Of a stretch of 64,000 nt of DNA, positions 33,213-43,555 are shown piece by piece; the stretch's first letter is position 1, and each line of letters starts with the position of its first letter. The stretch is taken from the NCBI RefSeq assembly GCF_002013465.1, contig NZ_MAFC01000029.1, forward strand, positions 1 to 64,000, read 5' to 3'. The DNA is from Mycobacterium sp. D16R12. Its GTDB lineage: Bacteria > Actinomycetota > Actinomycetes > Mycobacteriales > Mycobacteriaceae. Position numbers and translations under genes: made by a program. The notes under the pieces are model-generated. The model saw nothing but the letters and a program-made list of their open reading frames with translations. It did not search any database and was not told the DNA's origin.

Positions 33213-33851
33213 CTAGAAGGTGACCGCGTCCTCGTGGGGCAGCACCTGGAAGTCGGCATCGGACATCTCGCGAAACCGCGTGTAGAAGAACGGGTATGCG
33301 GCCTCTTGCAGGATGCCCTGGTGAATGGGCACGGCCCGGGCCGGGTTCACCGCGCGCAGGTACTCGATCGCCTCGGACACCTTCATCCACGGCGCCGCTG
33401 CCGGTAGCGCCAGCACGTCGACCTGCTCGCCGGGTGCGAAGAGCGCATCGCCGGGATGCATCAGCCGCGCGGGATGATCTCCGTCGCCGATCAGATACGA
33501 GGTGTTGTCGATGAGCGGGATCTCCGGATGGATGACCGCATGCTGGCCACCCACGCCGCGCACGCTCAGTTCCGCGACGGTGAAGCGATCGCCGGCGTGC
33601 ACCGCCTGCCACGGCTCGCCCAGCTGCGCCGCGGTCATCGGATCGGCGTAGAGCGCCGCCCCCGGGTTGGCGTCGACCAGCGCGGGTAGCCGCTCCAGAT
33701 CCACGTGGTCGGGATGCTGATGGGTGATCAGGATGGCTGACAGGCCGGTGATGCCCTCGAAGCCATGCGAGAAATTGCCCGGATCGAACAGCAGAGTGGT
33801 GCCGCCGAAATCGGCCAGCAGGCACGAATGCCCGAAGTGGGTCAGCTGCAT
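33213..33851 (-). CDS. MBL-fold metallo-hydrolase (Rv0786c-like)
   Basis: A 212-residue metallo-beta-lactamase-fold protein related to UlaG-type hydrolases. The first strands carry HFGHSCLLADF, then ITHQHPDHVDLERLP with the metal-binding HxHxDH motif, HPGDALF near residue 130 and PIHQGIL toward the C-terminus as further ligands. Its position next to purS corresponds to Rv0786c. TAGACT six bases before the ATG predicts a leaderless message, divergent from purS. The substrate is unknown. Confidence 0.9.
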   Translation of the reverse strand: MQLTHFGHSCLLADFGGTTLLFDPGNFSHGFEGITGLSAILITHQHPDHVDLERLPALVDANPGAALYADPMTAAQLGEPWQAVHAGDRFTVAELSVRGVGGQHAVIHPEIPLIDNTSYLIGDGDHPARLMHPGDALFAPGEQVDVLALPAAAPWMKVSEAIEYLRAVNPARAVPIHQGILQEAAYPFFYTRFREMSDADFQVLPHEDAVTF

Positions 33852-33889
33852 GAGGGGAGTCTAGGCGGGATGTGTCCCGGCCCACACGG

Positions 33890-33895
33890 TAAAGT
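33890..33895 (+). promoter_or_regulatory. purS: -10 element for leaderless purS-purQ transcript
   Basis: TAAAGT six bases before the purS GTG. The divergent metallo-hydrolase has its own -10-like TAGACT at 33858-33863 on the other strand. Confidence 0.6.
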
Positions 33896-33901
33896 CAGCC
33901 C

Positions 33902-34141
33902 GTGGCCCGAGTCGTCGTAAACGTCATGCCGAAACCCGTGATCCTGGACCCGCAGGGACAAGCCATTGTGGGTGCGCTCGCGCGCCTTGGCTATGCCGGC
34001 GTGGCAGACGTGCGCCAGGGCAAGCGCTTTGAGTTGGAGTTCGAGGGAGAGATCGGCGACTCCGATCTCGAGTCGATCGCCGAGGCATTGCTCGCCAACA
34101 CCGTCATCGAGGACTGGGAAATCGTGCGGGAGTCCGAATGA
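33902..34141 (+). CDS. purS: FGAM synthetase small subunit PurS
   Basis: A 79-residue subunit of formylglycinamidine ribonucleotide synthetase. It is the family's normal size and begins ARVVVNVMPKPVILDPQGQAI, characteristic of PurS, with the central GVADVRQGKRFELEFEG strand-turn-strand and a C-terminal LLANTVIEDWEI. It bridges PurQ and PurL in the complex. GTG is the only plausible start after the predicted -10. The stop overlaps the purQ ATG (ATGA). Confidence 0.95.
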   Translation: MARVVVNVMPKPVILDPQGQAIVGALARLGYAGVADVRQGKRFELEFEGEIGDSDLESIAEALLANTVIEDWEIVRESE

Positions 34142-34812
34142 CCCCACGCATCGGTGTCATCACTTTCCCCGGCACCCTCGATGATGTCGACGCCGCTCGG
34201 GCAGCCCGACTCTCCGGTGCCGAGGCGGTCTCGCTGTGGCACGACGATGCCGATCTGAAGTCCGTCGACGCGGTGATCGTGCCCGGCGGTTTCTCCTACG
34301 GTGACTACCTGCGCGCCGGGGCCATCGCGCGCTTTGCACCCGTGATGCGCTCGGTGGTCGACGCCGCCGCGCAAGGTCTGCCAATCCTGGGCATTTGCAA
34401 CGGCTTCCAGGTGCTGTGCGAGGCCGGGCTGCTGCCCGGAGCATTGGCCCGCAACGCCGGTCTGCACTTCGTATGCCGCGACGTATGGCTGGGTGTCGAC
34501 GCCAACAACACCGCGTGGTCCTCCCGGTACGAGCAGGGGGCCGACATCCTGGTGCCGCTCAAGTCCGGCGAAGGCCGCTACGTGGCCTCCGACGAGGTGC
34601 TCGACGAGCTCGAGGGCGAGGGCCGGGTCGTGTTCCGCTACCGCGAGAACCCCAACGGATCGATGCGCGATATCGCCGGGATCTCCTCGGCCAACGGCCG
34701 CGTGGTCGGGCTCATGCCGCACCCGGAACACGCGACCGAGCCGCTGACCGGCCCCAGCGACGACGGGCTCGGCATTTTCTACTCGGCGCTCGACGCCGTG
34801 CTCGCCGCGTAA
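34138..34812 (+). CDS. purQ: FGAM synthetase glutaminase subunit PurQ
   Basis: A 224-residue class I glutamine amidotransferase that releases ammonia for FGAM synthesis. Cys87 in ILGICNGFQVL is the nucleophile, and MPHPEHATEP near the C-terminus supplies the His-Glu pair. VPGGFSYGDYLRAGAIA forms the oxyanion region. It is coupled to purS by an ATGA overlap. Its partner PurL is encoded about 6.5 kb away rather than in the same operon. Confidence 0.96.
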   Translation: MTPRIGVITFPGTLDDVDAARAARLSGAEAVSLWHDDADLKSVDAVIVPGGFSYGDYLRAGAIARFAPVMRSVVDAAAQGLPILGICNGFQVLCEAGLLPGALARNAGLHFVCRDVWLGVDANNTAWSSRYEQGADILVPLKSGEGRYVASDEVLDELEGEGRVVFRYRENPNGSMRDIAGISSANGRVVGLMPHPEHATEPLTGPSDDGLGIFYSALDAVLAA

Positions 34813-35023
34813 GACTCTTCGGTAGGTATTTGCTGGCGATTCTGCATGTCGGCCGCGTGCTCTAGTCCTATTCGGCGGTGGGGCATCATCGTCCCCTGTC
34901 ATGCCGGCCAGCTCCTGCGGGGCGTGAAGCAAAGCTAGATTCAGCTGATATATGCATCAAGGCCTTAGCCATTATGCAGTTTTTCTGCCTCCCAGCTATG
35001 CTCCCACCAACTGAGGAGGGAGC

Positions 35024-35665
35024 ATGTTGATGGGGTGGTCAAGCAGGCGTAAAAGGCGAGGCATGGCGGCGGCCATGTCGATTCTGATTGCGGTTAGCGG
35101 GTTCGCGAGCCCGGCCAGGGCTGATAGCAACCTGGCGGACAAGCCGAGCTCACAATTGATGTTGCTGCTTCCGGACGATGCCATTCCGGCTGACTGGAAG
35201 GTGGAGAAGGACGATCTCGCCGGCGCAACCAGTAGCGGTGACCAGTTGTGTCACCAGGCTGGCGACGCGAATGGCGCCAAGGTCAACTTTCTGGTTCGTT
35301 TGCAAGCGTTGTCGCACTGCACGGAATCGATCGATGTCCTTTACGGCAAAGAGAATCCCGGGGCCGACATGATCGTCTGGGCCAAGTCCATCGTGCCCGC
35401 GCAGGGGTTCAACACTCTGGAGACGGGCACCGCGTCGGTGCAGGTTTCGTCCGCGCCCGGCCCGAACACCGCGCCGTATCCGTCGGTCACGGCGCTGATG
35501 CGACCGGCCGACATGGACCAGGAGATTCCCGGGCAGCTGGTGACGTGGGTCCGAGTTCGTGGGCTGCTGGTTGTCGTGCGATCGTTCGCGTGGGATGCCG
35601 GTGAGGGGCGAGCGAGGCTCGACCAGGTGGTGCACTCGGCGATCGGGAAACTCCAGGCCGTTTGA
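35024..35665 (+). CDS. Secreted hypothetical protein
   Basis: A 213-residue protein with an N-terminal signal: a basic stretch (SSRRKRRGMAAAMS) then a hydrophobic core ending in GFASPARA-DS, a probable signal peptidase I site. The mature part has two cysteines (LCHQ, SHCTES) likely to form a disulphide and resembles the sensor-like or LppX/PknH-extracellular-style domains of mycobacteria in length, though I cannot assign a family. GAGGAGGGA lies just before the ATG at 35024; a second ATG at 35030 has better spacing. No operon partner. Confidence 0.7.
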   Translation: MLMGWSSRRKRRGMAAAMSILIAVSGFASPARADSNLADKPSSQLMLLLPDDAIPADWKVEKDDLAGATSSGDQLCHQAGDANGAKVNFLVRLQALSHCTESIDVLYGKENPGADMIVWAKSIVPAQGFNTLETGTASVQVSSAPGPNTAPYPSVTALMRPADMDQEIPGQLVTWVRVRGLLVVVRSFAWDAGEGRARLDQVVHSAIGKLQAV

Positions 35666-35675
35666 TCTTCCCGTT

Positions 35676-35731
35676 GCCCGCCTTTGGGCGACAAGCAAGC
35701 TGACGAATTGCTTTGTCGCTCATAGGCGGGC
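35676..35731. terminator. Long imperfect hairpin, probable bidirectional terminator
   Basis: Outer arms GCCCGCCT (35676-35683) and AGGCGGGC (35724-35731), a 4x4 internal loop, then inner arms GCGACAAGCAA (35688-35698) and TTGCTTTGTCGC (35708-35719) with a one-base bulge and a 9-base loop. It lies between convergent genes with no T-tract, as is usual in mycobacteria. Confidence 0.65.
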
Positions 35732-35762
35732 GTACGTGAGTGTGTTGAGAACCCGGGCGCGC

Positions 35763-36560
35763 CTAGGGCCGCAGCGCGACCGACGCCTCGGCGGTGTAGC
35801 TCAGGAACGTCAGCGTCTCCTGCAGGTACAGCTGCACGCTCTCGGCGTCATGGGACAGGTAGCCGATGGTGACATCGGTGCCCAGCTGCAGATCGAAGTC
35901 CCCGCCGCGGCAGCTCAGCACGAGTGCACCGTCGATCGCCGGCGCCCAGAGGATCTCCCCGGTGACCAACCGGCCAAGGTGCTCGCGGATCGGGTATCCG
36001 CGATCGGAGGCCTCGCTCACCTTGGTGTACTCCTCAGCCGACAACAGCACCGAGTACGGGCCGTCAACGCCCGCCAGCCGCAGTTCCGAGAGTGCCTGCG
36101 CGACGACGTCGGGGTACTGGCGGACATCTTCGGGCAGCTTGAGTTCGGGGTTGGAGCTGGATTCGCGGATACCGACGATCGAGGCGGCGGAATAGCCCTC
36201 GAAGATCGCGCGGTCCTCGGCGAACGCCAGCTTTTTGGCAGCCTCCTTGACCGGGTCCCAGTCGGAGTCCTGAGAGCCGCGCTCCACATCGTCGATCGCG
36301 GACCGACTGATGGTGAAGGGGACTCGCAGCCGCACGAGCGGTTTGCTTTCCCGGAGGTGGGCTTGCACGCCGTCGGCGGGTGCCGCCACGTCGAGTAGGT
36401 GTCCGGTGCTCACGGCCGCGCTAGAGGGACCGCCGGGCTCGCTGACGTCAACCACCCGGCGTCCGGCGATATGGCGTTTGAAGGTACGGCTGGCCTCGGT
36501 TTCGATCTCCGCCCACGCCTCGTCCGTAATGGGTGCGAGTTCGCGATACAGGTTGTTCAT
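35763..36560 (-). CDS. Encapsulin nanocompartment shell protein (Cfp29-like)
   Basis: A 265-residue HK97-fold shell protein, the normal length for a family 1 encapsulin. It starts NNLYRELAPITDEAWAEIETEA, typical of linocin/encapsulins, and contains IFEGYSAASIVGI, the E-loop region, and ALVLSCRGGDFDLQLGTDVTIGYLSHD near the C-terminus. Its ATG overlaps the stop of the DyP gene (ATGA). It assembles into a cytosolic capsid enclosing the peroxidase cargo. The counterpart in M. tuberculosis is Rv0798c. Confidence 0.96.
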   Translation of the reverse strand: MNNLYRELAPITDEAWAEIETEASRTFKRHIAGRRVVDVSEPGGPSSAAVSTGHLLDVAAPADGVQAHLRESKPLVRLRVPFTISRSAIDDVERGSQDSDWDPVKEAAKKLAFAEDRAIFEGYSAASIVGIRESSSNPELKLPEDVRQYPDVVAQALSELRLAGVDGPYSVLLSAEEYTKVSEASDRGYPIREHLGRLVTGEILWAPAIDGALVLSCRGGDFDLQLGTDVTIGYLSHDAESVQLYLQETLTFLSYTAEASVALRP

Positions 36561-37564
36561 GCCGACGTTCCTTTCAGGCTGCCGATGGATAGAGACCCTT
36601 GGTACTCAGTGGATTTCGCGGCTACCTCGGTGGGCAGCGGCGGGGGGGCGTCGAGGAAGTCGGCGGAAGGCGCGAAAAACAGCCCGCCGGTGACCGCGGT
36701 CGAGAAGTCCAGGATGCGGTCGGTGTTCCCCGGCGGATCCCCGACAAACATGTTGCGCAGCATACGTTCCGTGACATCCGGGGTGCGTGAGTAGGCGATG
36801 TAGTACGTCCCGAATTCGGCCTTCCCGAGTTCACCAAAGGGCATGTTGCGCCGCAGGATTTGCAGCTCGTTGCCCTCGTCGTCCTCGATGACATTCAGGG
36901 CCACATGCGAATTCGACGGTTTCACGGCATCGTCGAATTCGATGTCATCGAGTTTGGTGCGGCCGATCACCTTCTCCTGCTCGTCGACGGGCAGCGCGCT
37001 CCAGGCGGCCATATCGTGCAGGTACTTCTGGATGTGCACGTAGCTACCGGCGGCAAAATCGGCGTCCTCGGCGCCGACGAGGGCGGCCGAGGCGGCTTCT
37101 TCACCATCGGGATTCTCGGTGCCGTCCACAAATCCCAGCAGGTCCCGGTTGTCGAAGTACTGAAAGCCGTGCGTCTCGTCCACCACGGTGATGGCGCCCG
37201 CCAGGGTGGTGGTGATGCGCGCCGCCAATTCGAAGCAGCGGTCCATGGTGCTCGCGCGGATGTGGAACAGCAGGTCCCCGGGCGTGGACGGGGCGCTGTG
37301 CCGCTCACCGCGCACCTCCTGGAACGGCCACAGCCGGGCGGGGCGCGGACCGGAAAAGAGCCGGTCCCAGGCATCCGACCCGACCGCGGTGACCAGGGAT
37401 AATCGCCGTGCCGGGTCGCGGAATCCGATGGCTTTGGCCAGGCCGGACAAGTCGGGTAACGCATCGTGAACTGCTTGTTCGGCACCCTCGTCGACGGTTG
37501 CCACCAGGAAAATGGCCGACGAGGACAGCGGGTCCAGAACAGGCTGTGGCACGGGATCGGTCAC
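36557..37564 (-). CDS. DyP-type heme peroxidase with encapsulin-targeting tail
   Basis: A 335-residue dye-decolorizing peroxidase. GFVDGTENP holds the catalytic Asp, SNSHVAL the proximal heme His, and LQILRRNMPFGEL the distal Arg region. The last residues, SLSIGSLKGTSA, match the LDIGSLKG-type peptide known to load cargo into encapsulins. GTG start at 37564 with TAGGGT six bases upstream on this strand, so the DyP-encapsulin operon is probably leaderless. The M. tuberculosis counterpart is Rv0799c. It uses peroxide to oxidise bulky substrates inside the shell. Confidence 0.96.
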   Translation of the reverse strand: MTDPVPQPVLDPLSSSAIFLVATVDEGAEQAVHDALPDLSGLAKAIGFRDPARRLSLVTAVGSDAWDRLFSGPRPARLWPFQEVRGERHSAPSTPGDLLFHIRASTMDRCFELAARITTTLAGAITVVDETHGFQYFDNRDLLGFVDGTENPDGEEAASAALVGAEDADFAAGSYVHIQKYLHDMAAWSALPVDEQEKVIGRTKLDDIEFDDAVKPSNSHVALNVIEDDEGNELQILRRNMPFGELGKAEFGTYYIAYSRTPDVTERMLRNMFVGDPPGNTDRILDFSTAVTGGLFFAPSADFLDAPPPLPTEVAAKSTEYQGSLSIGSLKGTSA

Positions 37565-37606
37565 GCCTCGACCCTAGACCCCATCCGGTCAGCCATCATG
37601 GGAAGC

Positions 37607-38875
37607 GTGACCGCGACCGCAACAGGACTGTGCCAATTCATCGACGTCTCACCGTCGCCGTTTCACGCCGTGGACGCCGTGGCGCAGCGCCTCCGTCAGG
37701 AGGGCTTCACCGAACTGTTCGAGGCGCAGCGTTGGCCGGGGCACTCCGGTGACTACTTCACGGTGCGTTCGGGATCGATCGTGGCCTGGCGTGGTGTCGA
37801 CATGGCAGACGACAACGCCTCCTTCCGGGTGATCGGCGCCCACACCGACAGCCCGAACCTGCGGGTGAAGGCCAATGCTGATCGCGTGCAAGCGGGTTGG
37901 CCCATGGTCGCTCTGGAGCCCTACGGCGGTGCGTGGGTGCAGACCTGGCTGGATCGCGATCTGGGGTTGTCTGGACGGGTGCTGGTGCGCGACGGGGATA
38001 CCGTGCGGTCGACACTGATTCGCATCCAGCAGCCGATCCTGCGGGTGCCGAACCTGGCGATCCACATGGTCAGCGCGGAGGAGCGCAAGAAATGGGTGAT
38101 CGACCCGCAGTGGCATGTGAACTCCGTATGGAGCGGTGGGAAGAGTTTCGACGAGTTCATCGCCGAACAGCTGGGGGTGGCCCCGGCCGATGTTCTCGGA
38201 CGCGATCTGATGGCCCACGACCTGACGGCGGCCGCACTCATCGGCCCCGACGAGAGCCTTGTTAGTGCACCGCGTTTAGACAACCTGGCCAGCTGCTACG
38301 CCGGATTGGAGGCATTCCTGGCCGCCGAATCCAGCTCGACTCTCGTGCTCGCATTCTTCGACCACGAGGAGATAGGTTCGGTCTCTGATCACGGCGCCCA
38401 CTCGGACCTGTTGTCGACGGTTCTGGAGCGGATTGTGTTGTCCAGCACCGGTACCCGAGAGGATTTCCTGCGGCGCGCGTCCGCCTCGCTGATGGTCTCG
38501 GCGGACATGGCTCATGCCACGCACCCCAACTATCCGGATCGGCATGAACCGGGCCACCAGATTGCCGTCAACGCCGGACCGGTGATCAAGATTCACCCGA
38601 ATGTGCGCTACGCCACCGATGGTCGAGGTGCGGCGGCCTTCGCCCTGGCCTGTGAGCGCGCCGGAGTTCCGTTCCAGCGGTACGAGCATCGCGCGGATAT
38701 GCAATGCGGCTCGACCATCGGTCCGTTCGCGGCATCACACACCGGCATGGTCACCGTCGACGTGGGAGCGGCGACACTGGCCATGCATTCGGTGCGTGAG
38801 TTGATGGGCGCGCGCGACGTGCAGATGTACTCCGATGCGCTGCAAGCGTTTCTGGAGCTGCCCGCTACATCGTGA
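37607..38875 (+). CDS. pepC: M18 family aspartyl aminopeptidase-like peptidase
   Basis: A 422-residue zinc aminopeptidase of family M18. Metal ligands occur in IGAHTDSPNLR, FFDHEEIGS (Glu-Glu) and a C-terminal SHTGMVTVDVGAATLAMHSVRE. It removes N-terminal acidic or neutral residues from peptides in the cytosol. GTG at 37607 gives TATATGLCQFIDVSPSPFHA, matching the M. tuberculosis PepC N-terminus as I recall it; an ATG at 37598 would add three residues. The tail overlaps the convergent gene by 11 bases. Corresponds to Rv0800. Confidence 0.93.
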   Translation: MTATATGLCQFIDVSPSPFHAVDAVAQRLRQEGFTELFEAQRWPGHSGDYFTVRSGSIVAWRGVDMADDNASFRVIGAHTDSPNLRVKANADRVQAGWPMVALEPYGGAWVQTWLDRDLGLSGRVLVRDGDTVRSTLIRIQQPILRVPNLAIHMVSAEERKKWVIDPQWHVNSVWSGGKSFDEFIAEQLGVAPADVLGRDLMAHDLTAAALIGPDESLVSAPRLDNLASCYAGLEAFLAAESSSTLVLAFFDHEEIGSVSDHGAHSDLLSTVLERIVLSSTGTREDFLRRASASLMVSADMAHATHPNYPDRHEPGHQIAVNAGPVIKIHPNVRYATDGRGAAAFALACERAGVPFQRYEHRADMQCGSTIGPFAASHTGMVTVDVGAATLAMHSVRELMGARDVQMYSDALQAFLELPATS

Positions 38876-39692
38876 AGCGCAGATTGGTGATGATCTTCCA
38901 ACCCAGGTCGGGGTCGCCGTCGAGTGTGAAGCCATTGCGGTTGGCGCTGGCCCGGCCACCCAGATGCCGGGCGAACTCGCAGGTGTCCGCGGTGAGCGTC
39001 ACGTGTGGGGTGTCCCAGGGCTCCGAGAACTGAGCCACGATGCGGGCCCGGTCGGGGATTTCGATGTCGATCTTCTGCGCGCCAATGCCGGTGAGCATGA
39101 AGCGGATCCGGCTGCCTTGCGGGGAGCCTGCCCGCTTCCCAACGAGGAATGGCAGCGCATTGATCAGCTCGGTGAGCGCGGGTGTCGCCGCCACCGGGTT
39201 GGCTGGTGCGGGCAAACCGAGGCTGTCGCGCACGTCCAGTTCGTGCATCCAGCAGTCGAAATCACGGATCTGCATGAACCGTCCATAGCTCTCCGGCCCC
39301 ACCGGAGTCACGGTTTCGGCGTTGAACTGCTCCTGGGACAGACCCTCAAGGAGGGCCAGGCGCGCGCTGGTCACGGTGCGCAAGTCGTTCAGCACCGCCA
39401 CAGGTGGCAGCTTGCGGTAGTAGGTCAGCCATCGTTCGTTGAGGACGCCGACGGGATTGTGCACGTGTGGAAGACCGGCGACGGCTTCCTCGGTGCTGGG
39501 GATCGGATCGCCCGAGAGTAGACGTTCGGTACTCACCACGTGCGCGATGACGTCCTTGACGGTCCACCCCGGCAGTACGGACGGCGCGGCCCACTGGTCA
39601 TCGGTAAGGGCGGTGCCCAACTCGTCCAGCGCGGTCCACTCGGCACCCAGTGCGGCGACGACGGGATCTTTGGCGACGATCGTGACGGTCAT
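38865..39692 (-). CDS. Maleylpyruvate isomerase family, mycothiol-dependent enzyme (DinB-like)
   Basis: A 275-residue protein of the DinB-like/maleylpyruvate-isomerase family. The signature is LPGWTVKDVIAHVVSTERLL near residue 40, where the His binds metal, with further His residues at RDFDCWMHELDVRD. The C-terminal domain resembles the SCP2-like half of the same family. Members act with mycothiol in actinobacteria, but substrates vary. TAGGCT lies seven bases before the ATG, so it may be leaderless. It is convergent with pepC and divergent from the DoxX-like gene. Confidence 0.82.
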   Translation of the reverse strand: MTVTIVAKDPVVAALGAEWTALDELGTALTDDQWAAPSVLPGWTVKDVIAHVVSTERLLSGDPIPSTEEAVAGLPHVHNPVGVLNERWLTYYRKLPPVAVLNDLRTVTSARLALLEGLSQEQFNAETVTPVGPESYGRFMQIRDFDCWMHELDVRDSLGLPAPANPVAATPALTELINALPFLVGKRAGSPQGSRIRFMLTGIGAQKIDIEIPDRARIVAQFSEPWDTPHVTLTADTCEFARHLGGRASANRNGFTLDGDPDLGWKIITNLRFTM

Positions 39693-39800
39693 GGCCCCGA
39701 GCCTACGAGAGCCGGTGAAGGCCTGAGCGATGAATTTCGTCGATTGTGTCGGTCGGTCTCTCTAGAGTTGTTTCATCGGGGATTTCGAGAAAGGAATCTC

Positions 39801-40193
39801 ATGTCCGTCACATCCACATTCAGTGAGAAAACGACGCCGGAGAAGATTGGCATCGCACTGAGCGGCATCATCCTGTTGTTCCTGTTGGGTGACGCCATAC
39901 CTAAGATCTTTGGCGCGGAGTTCGCCCAGAAGGCGACCGAGCAGCTGGGTTTCCCGGCGTATCAGACCGCCCTCATCGGCTGGGTGCTGTTGGCGTGCAC
40001 CATCGTGTGGGCCATTCCGCGTACCTCGGTGCTCGGCGCCGTGGGGTTGACGGCCTACCTGGGCGGCGCGGTCACGATCGATATGCACGAGGAAGTGTGG
40101 TTTGCGGTGGTCTTCGCGGTCGGCTTCGGACTGCTGATCTGGGCTGCCATGATCCTGCGGCGGCGTGAACTACTGAAGGTGCTGATCGGCTAG
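39801..40193 (+). CDS. DoxX-like small membrane protein
   Basis: A 130-residue protein with four predicted helices: IGIALSGIILLFLLGDA, ALIGWVLLACTIVWAIP, VLGAVGLTAYLGGAVTI and VWFAVVFAVGFGLLIWAAMIL. The LGDAIPKIFG and TAYLGGAV segments resemble DoxX/DUF4267-type families. AAAGGAA precedes the ATG at 39801. Its stop shares CTAG with the convergent lipoprotein gene. No function known. Confidence 0.8.
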   Translation: MSVTSTFSEKTTPEKIGIALSGIILLFLLGDAIPKIFGAEFAQKATEQLGFPAYQTALIGWVLLACTIVWAIPRTSVLGAVGLTAYLGGAVTIDMHEEVWFAVVFAVGFGLLIWAAMILRRRELLKVLIG

Positions 40194-41206
40194 CTCGGGC
40201 AGGTCTCATACATGCCGCGCAGCTCTTCCTCCACCGCGGAAGTGCGTTGTGAGGGAGGCATTTCGCCCATGCAACCACCCAGCCACACGGTGACACTGGC
40301 CTTGTTCGCGTGTAACTCGTAGATGCCGGGCTGCCCGAACTGCTTCAGCAGTTCCAGTTGCTGACGGGCGATGTCTCGGAGCTGCGCTTCGCTCGCTGCG
40401 GGCACCTCCGCGTACGTGGTGTTCAGATAGTGCCGTGCCGTCGAGTACTGGACGTCTTTCTGGTCCTTGCGGGCCGAGTGGGACGTGAATCTCGAGGATG
40501 TCGGCGCGACCGCATTGAGCCGTTCCCACAGGACGACCGCGCTGATATCGGGAAAGCCCCGCTCCGTGGCGAGGGCCGGGTAAACGCCGCCGACGGGTCC
40601 GACACGCCAGGCGGCACCCGACAACGACGCAAAGTCGCCGGCGATCTGACGAAAGGCCGCCGTGATGTCGCGGTAGTCGACAGGCGTGCCCGTCTGGCGT
40701 CCCTTGACCGCGACATCCATCGTGACGCGCGGCCCGGGACCGGAATAGGCGGCAGCCATGTCGACGCCGCCGATGTTGGGCAGTTGTCGCAACCGCACCC
40801 ACTCGGCGAAGGGCGGGGCGGGCTGCTGTTTGGCCTCCGGATCGATGGCCGAGGTGACCTTGCTGCAGCCCGACGTGGCGTCCTGGGTTGTGCAGGGCGT
40901 CACGACCGTCAGCGTCACGTCATGCTGACTGAACCCAACCTCGCGTACACGTTTGGTGAACAGGTCCCATACCGCCGTCACTTGCTCCGCGGTCACAGCG
41001 GGAATCACCGTGACCGTCAGGCCGAACCGTTGCCCCTTGGTGAAGACATTGGCGTAGTCGTGGGTGGTCTGTGTGACGCCAGGGAGCGTGCCGATCTCCG
41101 TGGAGATCTGCTGCGACTCCTCGGTGCGCTGAGGTGCGCATCCGGCTGCCAGCAGAATGGCCGCACTGGCAAATATGGTCCATGCACGTCCGCGCCCCCA
41201 TTTCAC
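40190..41206 (-). CDS. Lipoprotein of unknown function
   Basis: A 338-residue exported lipoprotein. The signal reaches the lipobox LLAAGC with the acylated Cys at residue 23 counted from the GTG at 41206. The mature domain has a Cys pair (TPCTTQDATSGC) and two further cysteines near the C-terminus (GGCMGEMPPS, ETCPS). A start at 41254 is possible but would leave only 15 bases between it and divergent purL; CATACT lies seven bases upstream of 41206. The protein family is not recognised; a role at the cell envelope is all that can be inferred. Confidence 0.78.
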   Translation of the reverse strand: MKWGRGRAWTIFASAAILLAAGCAPQRTEESQQISTEIGTLPGVTQTTHDYANVFTKGQRFGLTVTVIPAVTAEQVTAVWDLFTKRVREVGFSQHDVTLTVVTPCTTQDATSGCSKVTSAIDPEAKQQPAPPFAEWVRLRQLPNIGGVDMAAAYSGPGPRVTMDVAVKGRQTGTPVDYRDITAAFRQIAGDFASLSGAAWRVGPVGGVYPALATERGFPDISAVVLWERLNAVAPTSSRFTSHSARKDQKDVQYSTARHYLNTTYAEVPAASEAQLRDIARQQLELLKQFGQPGIYELHANKASVTVWLGGCMGEMPPSQRTSAVEEELRGMYETCPS

Positions 41207-41257
41207 GCTGCCTAGTATGCGCCTGGAGCGTTTGTCCAGGCCTGCATCGACCACATA

Positions 41258-41263
41258 TAGAAT
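41258..41263 (+). promoter_or_regulatory. purL: -10 element for leaderless purL transcript
   Basis: TAGAAT six bases before the purL GTG at 41270. Confidence 0.6.
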
Positions 41264-41269
41264 CTGTTC

Positions 41270-43551
<2,282 letters not shown>

Positions 43552-43555
<4 letters not shown>

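Noticed and set aside
34813..35023. A small RNA or gene in the 211-base gap after purQ
   Set aside because: AT-rich with short symmetric words (AAGGCCTT, GCAG-CTGC) but no convincing terminator, frame or RNA fold; treated as promoter region only.
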